From Actinoallomurus sp040655075 (GTDB taxonomy: Bacteria; Actinomycetota; Actinomycetes; Streptosporangiales; Streptosporangiaceae): a stretch of 64,000 nt of DNA. The stretch spans positions 1-64,000 of the forward strand of contig NZ_JBFAJC010000053.1 in the NCBI RefSeq assembly GCF_040655075.1, written 5' to 3'. A program made the position numbers and the translations under genes. Every line of letters starts with the position of its first letter. Position 1 is the first letter of the stretch. A model generated the notes under the pieces. That model did no database searches, had not been told where the DNA came from, and worked only from the letters and a program-made list of their open reading frames with translations. This document shows positions 16,048 to 24,526 of this stretch, one piece after another.

Positions 16048-16779
16048 TCAGCCGTACTGGGGATAGCCGTAGCCGACGACCTGGCCGGTGCTGCGGGTAC
16101 GGATCCGCACGGCGTTGTCGGTGTTGCCCTCGACGGTCTGGATGGTGCCGTTGTGGTTGTCCTTGATGACCAGGCCGACGTGGTCGATGCCGTCGATGCC
16201 TCCGCCGCTCCAGGAGAAGAACACCACCGCGCCTGGTTTGGGAACGCTTCCCCAGCGGCCCTGCTGCTCGAACCAGCGGGCGTGCTCCGGGGTGAAGGCG
16301 TCACCGCCGATTCCCTTGACGCCCGCCTGAGAGCCGACCCAGGTGATGAACATGTCGCACCAGCTCGCGTCGGCATAGTCGCTGATCGCCCCGCCGTCTC
16401 GCTGGACGCCTCTCTTGGCGAACGGCGAGGACATGAACCACTGGTTGTACTTGGTGCCCCCGGCGGCGGTCTCCGTGGTGCCGACCTGGGAGAGGGCCAG
16501 CTTCAGCGCGTCGGCGGCGGTGGGCACCTTCTGCACCACCTTGGGCTCGTCCTTGGGCCTGGCGTCCAGTCCCCTGCCGGGGATGGGCCACTGCACGGGC
16601 CGGCCTGCCGGGGGGAACGGGACCGCGGCATGGTCAGGAAGAGAAGCGGCGGAGGATGCCTCGGCCGGTCCGGCCGAGGTCAGAATGATCGCGGCGGCAC
16701 CGGCCGTTGCGACGCCGGCGAAGGCGGGAATGAAGCGGAATGCGGATGGCGTTTTCTCGGGTCGGGGGACACAGGGCAC
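16048..16779 (-). CDS. Secreted CHAP-domain peptidoglycan hydrolase
   Basis: 243 residues from GTG 16779, with AAGGAG upstream. A signal peptide ends near AEA-SS (about residue 42), then a Pro-rich spacer. The C-terminal CHAP domain (about 90-243) has the catalytic Cys in ADASWCDMFITWVG and His in IDGIDHVGLVIKD. CHAP enzymes are cysteine amidases or endopeptidases that cut peptidoglycan. Its long leader holds a c-di-AMP riboswitch, and farther upstream are a promoter and Crp-like site, the arrangement known for mycobacterial rpfA. Expression is therefore probably tied to c-di-AMP and cAMP signals during growth or germination. Confidence 0.93.
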   Translation of the reverse strand: MPCVPRPEKTPSAFRFIPAFAGVATAGAAAIILTSAGPAEASSAASLPDHAAVPFPPAGRPVQWPIPGRGLDARPKDEPKVVQKVPTAADALKLALSQVGTTETAAGGTKYNQWFMSSPFAKRGVQRDGGAISDYADASWCDMFITWVGSQAGVKGIGGDAFTPEHARWFEQQGRWGSVPKPGAVVFFSWSGGGIDGIDHVGLVIKDNHNGTIQTVEGNTDNAVRIRTRSTGQVVGYGYPQYG

Positions 16780-16794
16780 GGGGGAACTCCTTGG

Positions 16795-16950
16795 CTTCCA
16801 TGCCGCTTACCGGGTTAGCTGACGGGTTCGGGCGTGGAAGCTGCCCTACGGCACGAGGGGGCGTGCCGATTCACCCCGGGACTTCTGGTGGGTCCCCGGT
16901 TCCGCGGGGGCGCGGATTCAGCGGGTCGCCCGCAGGACGGGCGGCGTCAA
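16795..16950 (-). promoter_or_regulatory. c-di-AMP riboswitch (ydaO/yuaA class)
   Basis: Read on the minus strand, the leader contains every hallmark of the ydaO aptamer in order. These are GGAACCGGGGACCCA, then CCGGGGTGAATCGG, then CCGTAGGGC, and the 3' core CCGAACCCGTCAGCTAACCC followed by GGTAAGCGGC. The 5' edge is set at TTGACGCCGCC, which can pair with the terminal GCGGC. The aptamer ends about 15 nt before the GTG of the CHAP gene, next to its AAGGAG, so control of translation initiation or early termination is likely. In actinobacteria this class precedes cell-wall hydrolases and normally turns genes off at high c-di-AMP. Confidence 0.95.
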
Positions 16951-17044
16951 AAGAGGGTTGGGGAATGGCCGCCATTGCGATGGCGGCGTTTGGGGGATCG
17001 TGCGATTTTGGATATGAACCGGCTCGGCCGAACTCGCCCCGGAC

Positions 17045-17062
17045 ACGCGTTTTAAAACGCGT
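17045..17062. promoter_or_regulatory. 18-bp perfect palindrome in the CHAP leader region
   Basis: ACGCGTTTTAAAACGCGT, perfectly symmetric, lies between the predicted CHAP transcription start and the riboswitch. It could be a protein-binding site or an RNA hairpin with a tight loop. No known regulator's consensus is recognised. Confidence 0.5.
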
Positions 17063-17130
17063 CCTCGCCCGGGTCGACGTACCGGCCATCACCAGCGGAT
17101 ATGCGGGCGACGCATACGAGCGCCGCAAGA

Positions 17131-17136
17131 GTTATA
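17131..17136 (-). promoter_or_regulatory. Predicted -10 element of the CHAP promoter
   Basis: TATAAC on the minus strand predicts transcription from about 17124 and a leader of about 345 nt containing the riboswitch. No good -35 is present, which is consistent with an activator-dependent promoter. Confidence 0.5.
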
Positions 17137-17179
17137 GGAACATAGCAGGACAAAACACGCAGACGACACTAGGCATTTA

Positions 17180-17195
17180 TGTGATCTGGGTCACT
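17180..17195. promoter_or_regulatory. Crp-like cAMP receptor protein site
   Basis: TGTGATCTGGGTCACT matches the Crp/GlxR consensus TGTGA-N6-TCACA at nine of ten fixed positions. Its centre is about 63 nt upstream of the predicted CHAP transcription start, close to the -61.5 of class I activation. It could instead serve another promoter, but no other gene starts nearby. Confidence 0.65.
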
Positions 17196-17220
17196 TAACT
17201 ACCGAGATCAACGTAATGCA

Positions 17221-17264
17221 GCCCCACAGATGAGCATGGTGCTTTCTATATGGCATTGTGGGGC
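17221..17264. repeat. Inverted repeat downstream of the LAL regulator
   Basis: Arms GCCCCACA (17221-17228) and TGTGGGGC (17257-17264) are spaced by 28 nt. The element lies 73 nt past the LuxR stop and just upstream of the Crp-like site. It may be a weak terminator for the regulator gene; there is no U-tract. Confidence 0.4.
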
Positions 17265-17336
17265 CAGAAATGCCAATTGTCACGATGATGCAGATGTGAC
17301 GTCAGAGGCCACGTACCATCCGAGGGGCGCCGGGGA

Positions 17337-20123
17337 TCAGTCGCCGACCTCCACCGCGAGCCGGGTCAGCTGGACCCGGGAGGTCACGTCCAGCTTCCGG
17401 AAGATGTGACGCAGGTGGAAGGCGACCGTGTGCGCGCTCATGAACAGCTGGTCGGCGACCTCGCGGTTGGTCAGGCCCTGGGCGACGAGCTCGGCGACAC
17501 GGCGTTCGGTGTCGGTGAGGCTGGCCCAGCCGGAGACCGGCCGGTCGGCCCGGCTCCAGTGCCGGCGCCGGATGCCCAACCGCCTGAGCCGGCGGCGGAC
17601 CCGAGCGGCGTCGCGGATCGCGCCGAGTGCCGAATAGGCCGCCAGCGCGGCGTCCAGGCCGGCGATGGCCTCCCCGCGTGTCCCGGGGCCGTCCGCCGCG
17701 AGCAGGCTTCCCAGATCCTCCGCCGCCGAGGCGCGGGCCCACGGGTCGGCGTATTCTTCGGCGGCGCGTCGCAGGGCGGCCCGATCACGGTCGAACAGGC
17801 CGCGCGCGTGCGTCGCGGTGACACCGACACTGTCGAAGACCGGGTGGTCGGCGGCCAGCCGGTCCATCGCCGAGACCACCCTCTCGGCGTGGGCCCGGTC
17901 GCCGAGGGCGAGCGCCGTCCGTACGAGCCATGGCGCCGCGGTCGGCTCGCCGACCAAGGTCCAGGAGTTCGCCGTGGCCTCGTCACAGAGCCGTACGACG
18001 GCCTCCTCCGCCGACGCGGGCCCGGCACGGGCGGCGGCGACCTGCGCCCGCACGAGATGGAACCCGGCCTCCGCGCGCGGCGATCCGTACTGGGACAGCG
18101 CGGGCCGCTCCGCCTCGGCGTACCGCCACGCCGCGCTCAGATCGCCGGCCCGCAGCGTCGCCGCGACCAGCACCGCCAGCGCGGACGACGTCAGCAGATG
18201 CGGCCCCAGGTCGCGCGTGCTCGCCAGGGCGGCCTCGGCCTCGGCGACGGCCTCGTGGAACCGGCCCGCGGCCAGGTCGAGGCGGGCGCGAATGACGCCG
18301 GGCGCCGCCGCCCAGGCCAGGTTCCCGGTCGTTTCGGCGTCCTCCCCCGCGGTCCCCATCACCGCGCGGGCCTCGTCCAGCCGGCGGACGTCGGTCAGCA
18401 GCATCGCCAGGATCATCCGGGGGTGAAGGCGGCGCGCCTCCGCGGACCTCGCCCGGCGTACGGCCTCACGGGCGAGCCCCAGTCCGTCGGTCAGCCGCCC
18501 CGCACCCCAGTCGGACAGGGCCAGCCGGATCAGCGCCCCGGTGATCAGCACGTCGCCGTGCCCGGCCGCGGCGGACACGATCCGATCCGCGTGGGCGCGC
18601 GCGCCCGCGTCGTCGCCCGCCCCTGCCAGCGCGTCGAGCAGGACCAGTTCGGCGTCGTCCCGGAGTTCGCGGGGGACGCCCTGCCGGCCGAGGACGGCGG
18701 TCGCCTCGGCCGCGGCCTCGGCCGCCCGCCCTCGGAGATACAGGAGCTCGGCGCGCAGACAGTGCAGCCGGAGGTACGAGGCGTGCGGCAACGGCCGGGT
18801 GAACAGCGAATCCACGAGTTCCGCGGCCTCTTCGAGCCGGCCCACCGCGGTGAGGACGTGAATCGCCGTCAGCGCCCGGGCGGGCCAGGCGGGCTCCCGG
18901 GGGTCGGTCAGCCGGAGGGCATGCGTGGCGAGGGCCGCCGCCGCTCGCGGGGAGGCGGGGATCACCTCGGCGACCGCCCGGTCGAGTGCGGTGAGCGCCC
19001 GGGCGTCGCCCGCCCGGATGCCCCGGATGAGGTGGGAGGCGGCGGGGAGCGCGGCCGTCCTGCCCCGTCCGAGCAGGAGGTCCCCGATCTGCCGGTGCAG
19101 CGCCCGCCGCACCGGCGCGGGCACGGTGAGGGCGGTGACCCGCCACACCAGGTCGTTCCGGAAGCAGAGTTCGTCCGGTCCGGCGACGAGGAGCCCCCGG
19201 GAGAACGCCTCGTCGATCCACGGCAGGAGGGCGGCCGGCGTGGTCCCCAGCAGCTCGGCCACGTCCTCCGGAGCGAACGACCGTCCGATGATCGCGCCGA
19301 CGCTCAGCAGCTGACGTGTCGCCGGGCCGATGGTGTCGAGACGTCGCCTGACGTCGTCCTCGACCCGGCCGGGGAGCCGTACGGCCACGAGCCGGGCGTG
19401 CCCGTCGACGATCCGGACGGCCCCCTCGGCCAGCAGCCCGGACAGCAGTTCGGTGAGCAACGCGGGATCGCCGCCCGCCTCGCCGGCGAGGCGCAGAACG
19501 TCCGCGTCGGGAACGCCTCCCAGCACGTCCGTCGCGACCTGCCGCACGGCGGCGGCGTCGAGCGGGCCGATCGTGAACCGGACGGCGCCGTCCCGCTCGA
19601 GCCGATCGAACAGGCGACCGGCGTCCGTCGCGTGGTCCGTCGTTCGGCGGGTCAGCAGCCACACCACGCGAACGGCGGCGAGCCGCCGCGAGAGGGTCTG
19701 AATCGCCCTCAGCGCCGCCGGATCCGCCCATTGCAGGTCGTCGAGGCCCACCATGACCGGACCGGCGCCGGCGCGTTCCGCCAACGCGGACCCGAGCCTC
19801 TCGACGATCCACGGCCGCTCGTGCGCCCACCGGACCGGCCCTTCACCGTCGCAGCCGCCGAGCGCGGAGAGCAACGGCTCGAAGCACGTCGGCGGCCCGA
19901 ACTCCCGCCCCTCCCCGACCAGCGTGGAGTACCCGCGCTCCGCCGCCGCCCGCGCCGTGACCGCGAGCAGGAGACTCTTCCCCGTCCCCGCCTCCCCATC
20001 GACGAGGAGAACGCCGGACCGGCCGGTGCCGAGAAGGCTCGTGACGGCGCACCACACGTGTTCGCGGCCCCGCATCACCTTCCCGTCGACGGCCGCCTCC
20101 ACGCGCGACGGCACAATCGCCAT
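17337..20123 (-). CDS. Large ATP-binding LuxR-family (LAL) transcriptional regulator
   Basis: 928 residues. The N-terminal AAA/NACHT-like ATPase has Walker A GEAGTGKS at 43-50 and Walker B VMVGLDDLQWAD, followed by a winged region and about 500 residues of helical TPR-like repeats. The C-terminal LuxR helix-turn-helix reads LTDTERRVAELVAQGLTNREVADQL, then MSAHTVAFHLRHIFRKLDV. LAL regulators are large activators (MalT-like) that often govern secondary metabolism or sugar use; the ligand is unknown. It lies 98 nt downstream of an SDR gene on the same strand and may be co-transcribed with it. Confidence 0.94.
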   Translation of the reverse strand: MAIVPSRVEAAVDGKVMRGREHVWCAVTSLLGTGRSGVLLVDGEAGTGKSLLLAVTARAAAERGYSTLVGEGREFGPPTCFEPLLSALGGCDGEGPVRWAHERPWIVERLGSALAERAGAGPVMVGLDDLQWADPAALRAIQTLSRRLAAVRVVWLLTRRTTDHATDAGRLFDRLERDGAVRFTIGPLDAAAVRQVATDVLGGVPDADVLRLAGEAGGDPALLTELLSGLLAEGAVRIVDGHARLVAVRLPGRVEDDVRRRLDTIGPATRQLLSVGAIIGRSFAPEDVAELLGTTPAALLPWIDEAFSRGLLVAGPDELCFRNDLVWRVTALTVPAPVRRALHRQIGDLLLGRGRTAALPAASHLIRGIRAGDARALTALDRAVAEVIPASPRAAAALATHALRLTDPREPAWPARALTAIHVLTAVGRLEEAAELVDSLFTRPLPHASYLRLHCLRAELLYLRGRAAEAAAEATAVLGRQGVPRELRDDAELVLLDALAGAGDDAGARAHADRIVSAAAGHGDVLITGALIRLALSDWGAGRLTDGLGLAREAVRRARSAEARRLHPRMILAMLLTDVRRLDEARAVMGTAGEDAETTGNLAWAAAPGVIRARLDLAAGRFHEAVAEAEAALASTRDLGPHLLTSSALAVLVAATLRAGDLSAAWRYAEAERPALSQYGSPRAEAGFHLVRAQVAAARAGPASAEEAVVRLCDEATANSWTLVGEPTAAPWLVRTALALGDRAHAERVVSAMDRLAADHPVFDSVGVTATHARGLFDRDRAALRRAAEEYADPWARASAAEDLGSLLAADGPGTRGEAIAGLDAALAAYSALGAIRDAARVRRRLRRLGIRRRHWSRADRPVSGWASLTDTERRVAELVAQGLTNREVADQLFMSAHTVAFHLRHIFRKLDVTSRVQLTRLAVEVGD

Positions 20124-20221
20124 GAAAGCCAGCGTGCTTCGCGGTCACGACAGGAGTCAACAACTGGGCCTTAAAGGACCGAGACCCGGGCGGGGGCGGG
20201 CCGCCGTCGCGGACAGGGAGG

Positions 20222-21001
20222 TCAGTAGCCGCTCGCCGCCGGGGCGTTCTGGGCGGCGTCCACCGGGATGTTCGCGCCGTTGACGGCCCTGGCGTGGTCC
20301 GAGAGCAGGAACGCCACCACCTCCGCCACGTCCTCGCCGCTCGGCAGCGCCCCGCCGGGGAACTCGCCCAGGAAGCGTTCGTAGCGCTCGGGTTCACGCT
20401 GCCGGAACTCGTCCCACCCGCCACCGGGGATCAGCATCGAACCCGGACTGACCGTGTTCACCCGGATCCGGTCCGTGGCCAGCTCCCGGGCCAGCGTGCT
20501 CGCCATGTAGATCTCCGCCGCCTTGGCCGCCCCGTACTGGGTGTTGCGGCTCGGCTTCCATCCGGAGATCGACGACACGATGACCACGTCGCCCCGCCCA
20601 CGCGCCCGCATGTGCGGCACGCAGGCCCGGATCGCGTGCGCCGAGTGTCCGACGTTCAGCTCGAAGGTCCTCGTCCACTCCTCGGGCGTCGAGTCCATCA
20701 GCCCGCCGCCGAAAGCGTCCCCCGCGTTGGTCACGAGCCCGTCGAGACCGTCCAGCGCCTCCGCGGCCGCGTCGATGAAGGCCCCGAGTTCATCCGGCAC
20801 GGTGACGTCGCACGAGCGCGCGAAAACCCGGACCCCGTACTCGGTCTCGATCTCACTCGCCGTCGCCGCCAGCTTCTCGGCGTTGCGGGCGCACAGCGCC
20901 ACCGAACACCCCTCCGCCGCGAGCCGGCGTGCCACGATCCGGCCGAACCCCTTGCTGCCGCCGGTCACCACGACCGCGCGGTCCCCCAGCCCGAACGTCA
21001 C
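20222..21001 (-). CDS. Short-chain dehydrogenase/reductase (SDR)
   Basis: 259 residues from GTG 21001, which has GGGAGG five nt upstream. The cofactor motif is VVTGGSKGFG, followed by TNAGDAFGG. The catalytic Ser-Tyr-Lys set is in IVSSISGWKPSRNTQYGAAKAAE, and the C-terminal NGANIPVDAAQ region is normal. Classical SDRs interconvert alcohols and ketones with NAD(P)H; the substrate is unknown. A 16-bp palindrome lies 19 nt upstream and divergent arsR begins 181 nt away, so this gene may be under ArsR control. Confidence 0.92.
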   Translation of the reverse strand: MTFGLGDRAVVVTGGSKGFGRIVARRLAAEGCSVALCARNAEKLAATASEIETEYGVRVFARSCDVTVPDELGAFIDAAAEALDGLDGLVTNAGDAFGGGLMDSTPEEWTRTFELNVGHSAHAIRACVPHMRARGRGDVVIVSSISGWKPSRNTQYGAAKAAEIYMASTLARELATDRIRVNTVSPGSMLIPGGGWDEFRQREPERYERFLGEFPGGALPSGEDVAEVVAFLLSDHARAVNGANIPVDAAQNAPAASGY

Positions 21002-21019
21002 TGCGCCTCCCTCGCCTCA

Positions 21020-21035
21020 CCGCCTCATGAGGCGG
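21020..21035. promoter_or_regulatory. 16-bp perfect palindrome upstream of the SDR gene
   Basis: CCGCCTCATGAGGCGG lies 19 nt from the SDR start codon, within its leader or promoter. It is an operator candidate, or a small RNA stem next to the ribosome site. Confidence 0.45.
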
Positions 21036-21136
21036 CCGTTCACATCCGGCAGACATGATCTCGTGATCGCCCCGATCCCGGTGCGCCGGGTCGGCCGACC
21101 GGCCGGATCCCGGCGCACCGGGTCGGCCGGTCGCCA

Positions 21137-21174
21137 TATCGACTTCCCGCGAAACGTCGATAGAGCCCTATACT
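21137..21174 (+). promoter_or_regulatory. arsR promoter with inverted-repeat operator
   Basis: The inverted repeat TATCGAC-N12-GTCGATA (21137-21162) sits where the -35 should be. The -10 TATACT is at 21169-21174, predicting transcription from about 21181, two nt before the ATG. The message would be practically leaderless and the repeat is well placed for self-repression. Confidence 0.6.
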
Positions 21175-21182
21175 CCGCGTCT

Positions 21183-21515
21183 ATGGCGGATGCTGCGGTC
21201 TCCCCGGATCCCGACCTGATCCGCGCGTTGCGGGCGCTGTCGAACCCGATGCGACTCCAGCTGCTGGCGTGGCTGCGCGAACCCGATCGCCACTTCTCGC
21301 GGGAGGAGGCGATCGCCGACCCTGTCGAGGTGGGGGTGTGCGTCAGCCACATCCAGGCCAAGGCAGGGCTGGCCCAGTCGACGGTGTCGGCGTACCTGGC
21401 CGAACTGGAGCGGGCCGGCCTGGTGCGGTCGACGCGCGTGGGCAAGTGGACCCACTACAAGCGCGACGAGGAGCGCATCGCACGGCTCGTCGCCGACCTC
21501 GGGCGGACCCTCTAG
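21183..21515 (+). CDS. ArsR-family winged-helix repressor
   Basis: 110 residues. IRALRALSNPMRLQLLAWL and AGLAQSTVSAYLAELERAGLVRSTRVGKWTHYKRDEERI are the ArsR-type helix-turn-helix and wing. The CVSH before the recognition helix is not the CVC metal motif, so a non-metal signal is likely. ATG 21183 was chosen because the promoter -10 abuts it; the frame upstream is open but unused. The next gene, an F420-type oxidoreductase, has a related inverted repeat in its promoter, so it is the likely target. Confidence 0.9.
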   Translation: MADAAVSPDPDLIRALRALSNPMRLQLLAWLREPDRHFSREEAIADPVEVGVCVSHIQAKAGLAQSTVSAYLAELERAGLVRSTRVGKWTHYKRDEERIARLVADLGRTL

Positions 21516-21601
21516 ACCCACGACGCCGTATGGCCGGCGTCGCCCCGCGCCAGGCCTCACATCGCGCACTCGGTGAACGGTGGAGCGCGATTTGGCGCTC
21601 A

Positions 21602-21619
21602 TATCGTAATTCTGCGATA
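21602..21619. promoter_or_regulatory. Possible ArsR operator upstream of the oxidoreductase
   Basis: TATCG-N8-CGATA lies 43 nt before the oxidoreductase ATG and resembles the outer part of the inverted repeat at the arsR promoter (TATCGAC/GTCGATA). The spacer differs, so shared binding is only a suggestion. Confidence 0.4.
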
Positions 21620-21661
21620 CTTCGATGTGTTCTGATCGGTGATGCGATGAGGGAGAGTTCA

Positions 21662-22552
21662 ATGGGCAGTGTCGACGGCCTTGATCTCGGGCAGTTCGGG
21701 GTCTACACCTTCGACTTCGAGCACCAGCCGGCCGCGCAGATGCGCGAGTCGATCCAGGAGCTCGAGGAGCAGGGATGGCAGGCGTTCTGGTTCCCAGAGC
21801 TCCTCGGGCGGGAAGCGCTCACCCACGCGGCCTACCTGCTCTCCTGCACCGAACGGATGCACGTCGTCAACGGAATCACCCAGATCTGGTCGCGCGGGGC
21901 CCGGTGGACTTACGGCGCCGCCCTCCTGCTCGCCGACGCCTACCCCGGCCGGCACGTGCTCGGCCTCGGCTTCGGCGGCGGGCGACCGGGGGTAAAACCC
22001 CTGGCGGCCATGGTCGAGTACCTCGACGAGATGGACGCGACCGAGACGCCCAACCCCGCCTCGCAGGTCCCGATCCGCCGCATCCTGGCCGCGTACGGGC
22101 CCAAGATGCTCGAGCTCGCCCGCGACCGCGCCGCGGGCGCCCAGACCTACCACGTCAACGTGGCGCACACCGCGCAGGCCCGGGAGATCCTCGGACCGGA
22201 CGCGTTCCTGGCGGTCGAGCACGCGGTGCTGTTCGAGTCCGACCCTGGCAAGGCCCGCGCGATCGCCCGTGAGCACCTGCACCTCTACCTGACCACCCCG
22301 TACAACGTCGCGAAGTTCCGCCGGCTGGGTTACTCAGAGGAGGAGATCGCCGGTGGCGGCAGCGACCGCATCGTCGACGACCTCGTCTTCTGGGGCGACG
22401 TGGACACCATCGCCGAGAAGCTCCACGCCCACGTCGAGGCCGGCGCCGACCACGTCGCCGTGCAGGTGATCGGGGTCAAGCCGGGCCGGTCCGCGATGCC
22501 GCAGTGGCGGATGCTCGGCGACGCGCTCCTGCCCCGGAACGGCGGCGCCTGA
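21662..22552 (+). CDS. LLM-class F420-dependent oxidoreductase (TIGR03620-like)
   Basis: 296 residues. The luciferase-like barrel begins LGQFGVYTFDFEHQPAAQMRESI, then WQAFWFPELLGREALTHAAYLL and ITQIWSRGARWTYGAALLLADAYPGRHVLGLGFGG. This pattern matches the MSMEG_4141-type predicted F420-dependent family. It probably transfers hydride to or from coenzyme F420; the substrate is unknown. ATG 21662 has GGGAGAG just upstream; an earlier ATG at 21647 would overlap that site. It follows arsR by 146 nt on the same strand. Confidence 0.88.
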   Translation: MGSVDGLDLGQFGVYTFDFEHQPAAQMRESIQELEEQGWQAFWFPELLGREALTHAAYLLSCTERMHVVNGITQIWSRGARWTYGAALLLADAYPGRHVLGLGFGGGRPGVKPLAAMVEYLDEMDATETPNPASQVPIRRILAAYGPKMLELARDRAAGAQTYHVNVAHTAQAREILGPDAFLAVEHAVLFESDPGKARAIAREHLHLYLTTPYNVAKFRRLGYSEEEIAGGGSDRIVDDLVFWGDVDTIAEKLHAHVEAGADHVAVQVIGVKPGRSAMPQWRMLGDALLPRNGGA

Positions 22553-22726
22553 TCCACGGAGCGCTTACCGCCGGGGGCGAATGCGCTGGCGCGACGGTCA
22601 CTCTCGGATACCCGATGGGCACTATCCGTCGATCGCCGATACTGTTACGTTTCGCATTGCCTCGACTACAAGTTGTGGCCGTCGGCCGGCACCACACCCG
22701 CACCGGCCGGCGTTCCCCCCGGCGAC

Positions 22727-23013
22727 GTGGAGGTTGCGGAGGAGATCATGGAGGCGGTGACCAGCCGATTCCACCGCCTGCCGGTCTTCCTGCTGACCGC
22801 CGAGCACGAGCCGCGCGACGTCCCGCTGTGGGTGTACGAGGTGATCCAGGGCTACGTCTTTCCGCTGGAGGACACGCCCGACTTCATCGCCGGGCGCATC
22901 GCGCACGCGGCCGAGGAGTACACCGAGCGGATCCTGCCGCCGTTCTTCGAGGCGCTGCGGCACCTGGAGGACCGCCACCGCTACTCCTGGCACACCCCCG
23001 CGGCGTGGCGTTC
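22727..23013 (+). pseudogene. Remnant of an Orn/Lys/Arg decarboxylase gene
   Basis: One frame reads LPVFLLTAEHEPRDVPLWVY, continues through GYVFPLEDTPDFIAGRIAHA, and ends near HRYSWHTP. This is the linker and entry to the PLP domain of AdiA/CadA-type decarboxylases, where SWxxPGHxGGVAF is expected. Here a small deletion after HTP shifts frame to GVAF, and homology stops at about 23013, just before a TnpB element. The N-terminal half is also missing. It is a dead fragment of about 95 codons. Confidence 0.6.
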
Positions 23014-23034
23014 GTCAACTTCTCGGTCCTGAGA

Positions 23035-23048
23035 GATCCTGAAGGATC
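23035..23048 (-). repeat. Right-end hairpin of the tnpB element
   Basis: GATCCT and AGGATC arms with a 2-nt loop, 11 nt past the tnpB stop. Subterminal hairpins of this sort mark IS605-type right ends and form part of the omegaRNA scaffold. Confidence 0.5.
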
Positions 23049-23058
23049 GAGCTTGCGG

Positions 23059-24288
23059 CTAGAGCCTCACTGGCTGTGAGGTGGTCTGCCGCGTCTTGGC
23101 CGTCAGCCTGGGTGGGCTGGTAGTCGGGACGTGTGACTTCCGCCCCGCATCCCACGTGTCCTGGCCTCTTCGGGCCAGGACACGGGAGGCATTCCGGTCC
23201 GCGTGCGCAACGACGCCGCAGCCCCGGCAGATGAACACAGCTTGAGAGACCCGGTTGAGCCGATCGATATGCCCGCACTCGGCGCACTGCCTGGAGGACC
23301 ATGCCGGGTCGACGAACACGACAGCCACGCCGGCCCGGCGTGCCTTGTAGACGATGAAGTCCGCCAACTGGGCGAAGGCCCAGGAGTGCAGGGCGACCCG
23401 TTGGGGCTTGCGGAGCCGTACCCGTTCACGGATCCCCGTCAACTCTTCGAGGGAGATGCCGCGTCCGGTGCGTTCAGCCTCGGTCACAATCGTCTTGGAA
23501 ACGCAATGGTTGATGTCCTTGGCCCGCCGTGATTCCTTGCGGCGCTGTTTCCTCAGCAGGCGTTTGGCGGACTTGGTGCCCTTCTCCTGCAGCTTCGCCC
23601 GCAACCCGAGCTGCCGTCGGCGGTAGCGGTTCAGCTTGCGTCCGGCAGCCCGATGGCCGGTGGAGGTGGTCGCGATGTTGACGATCCCCAGATCCACCCC
23701 GATGAAGCCGCCCGGCTCGCCAAGCTTGGCCTCGGGCACCTCACACGTGGCGACCAGGTAGAACACGCCATCACGTTCGATGAGATCGCTTTCGCCCTTG
23801 CGGTGGGCGATGAGTTGTTTGAGCGCGTTCGGTGAGCAGGCGAACCGCACGCCCTTCAACCGGCCCGCCACCGTCCAGATCGAAACGGTCTGCGCGTCGT
23901 ACTGCCAGCTGAGACAGCGATCGTCATACGGCTGCGCGGCCTGAGGCCGGAAAGTGATCGGCTTGGACTCGGCCTTGATCCGCCGTTTCGAGCCCTTCTT
24001 ACCCAGGTTCCCCGCCCGCAGGTTGGCGTGCAGGCTGGTGTAGGCGTCCCGGACCTTCTTGATCACATGCTGGGCGACCTGCGCGCCCAGACCACGTTCC
24101 TTCAGCTCGGCATAGGTGTGCTTACGCAGTTCGTACTCACGGGGCACGCCTCGGGCGAAGGCCACATCAGATACCCAGCATGCGGCTTCGTTGACCGTGC
24201 GCAGGGTGTGTTTCAGCGCCGCTGCCTGCTCGGGCGTCGGCACCAGCTTGACCTGCGTCACGACCTTCACGGTCCGCGACGTTACCAT
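23059..24288 (-). CDS. tnpB: TnpB RNA-guided endonuclease (IS605 OrfB)
   Basis: 409 residues, full length. The RuvC residues are all present: Asp199 (FIGVDLGIVN), Glu281 (ISLEELTGI) and Asp364 (VAHADRNAS). The zinc ribbon Cys335/338/354/357 (CAECGH...CRGC) is intact, and the N-terminal helix-turn-helix (VKLVPTPEQAAALKHTLRTVNEAA) is normal. TnpB uses an omegaRNA from the element's right end to cut DNA beside a short motif and so keeps the transposon in place. With no tnpA it depends on a transposase in trans. It looks functional. Confidence 0.95.
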   Translation of the reverse strand: MVTSRTVKVVTQVKLVPTPEQAAALKHTLRTVNEAACWVSDVAFARGVPREYELRKHTYAELKERGLGAQVAQHVIKKVRDAYTSLHANLRAGNLGKKGSKRRIKAESKPITFRPQAAQPYDDRCLSWQYDAQTVSIWTVAGRLKGVRFACSPNALKQLIAHRKGESDLIERDGVFYLVATCEVPEAKLGEPGGFIGVDLGIVNIATTSTGHRAAGRKLNRYRRRQLGLRAKLQEKGTKSAKRLLRKQRRKESRRAKDINHCVSKTIVTEAERTGRGISLEELTGIRERVRLRKPQRVALHSWAFAQLADFIVYKARRAGVAVVFVDPAWSSRQCAECGHIDRLNRVSQAVFICRGCGVVAHADRNASRVLARRGQDTWDAGRKSHVPTTSPPRLTAKTRQTTSQPVRL

Positions 24289-24526
24289 CGCTTTACGTCA
24301 CTGTGCCGGGAAATCGAACTCATATTCACAGGGAAAGCGCTTCCCTGCCACATTCGCACGTACCCGTGGGGCGACCGCTTCTGGTCCCTCGCCCACTCCG
24401 CCGACTCATACGAGCGCGCCCCACTGCCGATCGCCAAGGAGTCCACTGACAAGGAGCGCACCGCCAGAGCGGAGCAGGCAGCCCTTCAACGCTGTCGCAG
24501 CGCTCCGCCGCCACAAAGATCAAGAT

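Noticed and set aside
17406..20174. Forward frame of 922 codons opposite the LAL regulator
   Set aside because: Low-complexity Arg/Gly/Pro content; antisense shadow produced by the high third-position GC of the real gene.
22617..22640. TATC...GATA repeat after the oxidoreductase as a third ArsR site
   Set aside because: Only 4-bp arms and a different spacer; could be chance.
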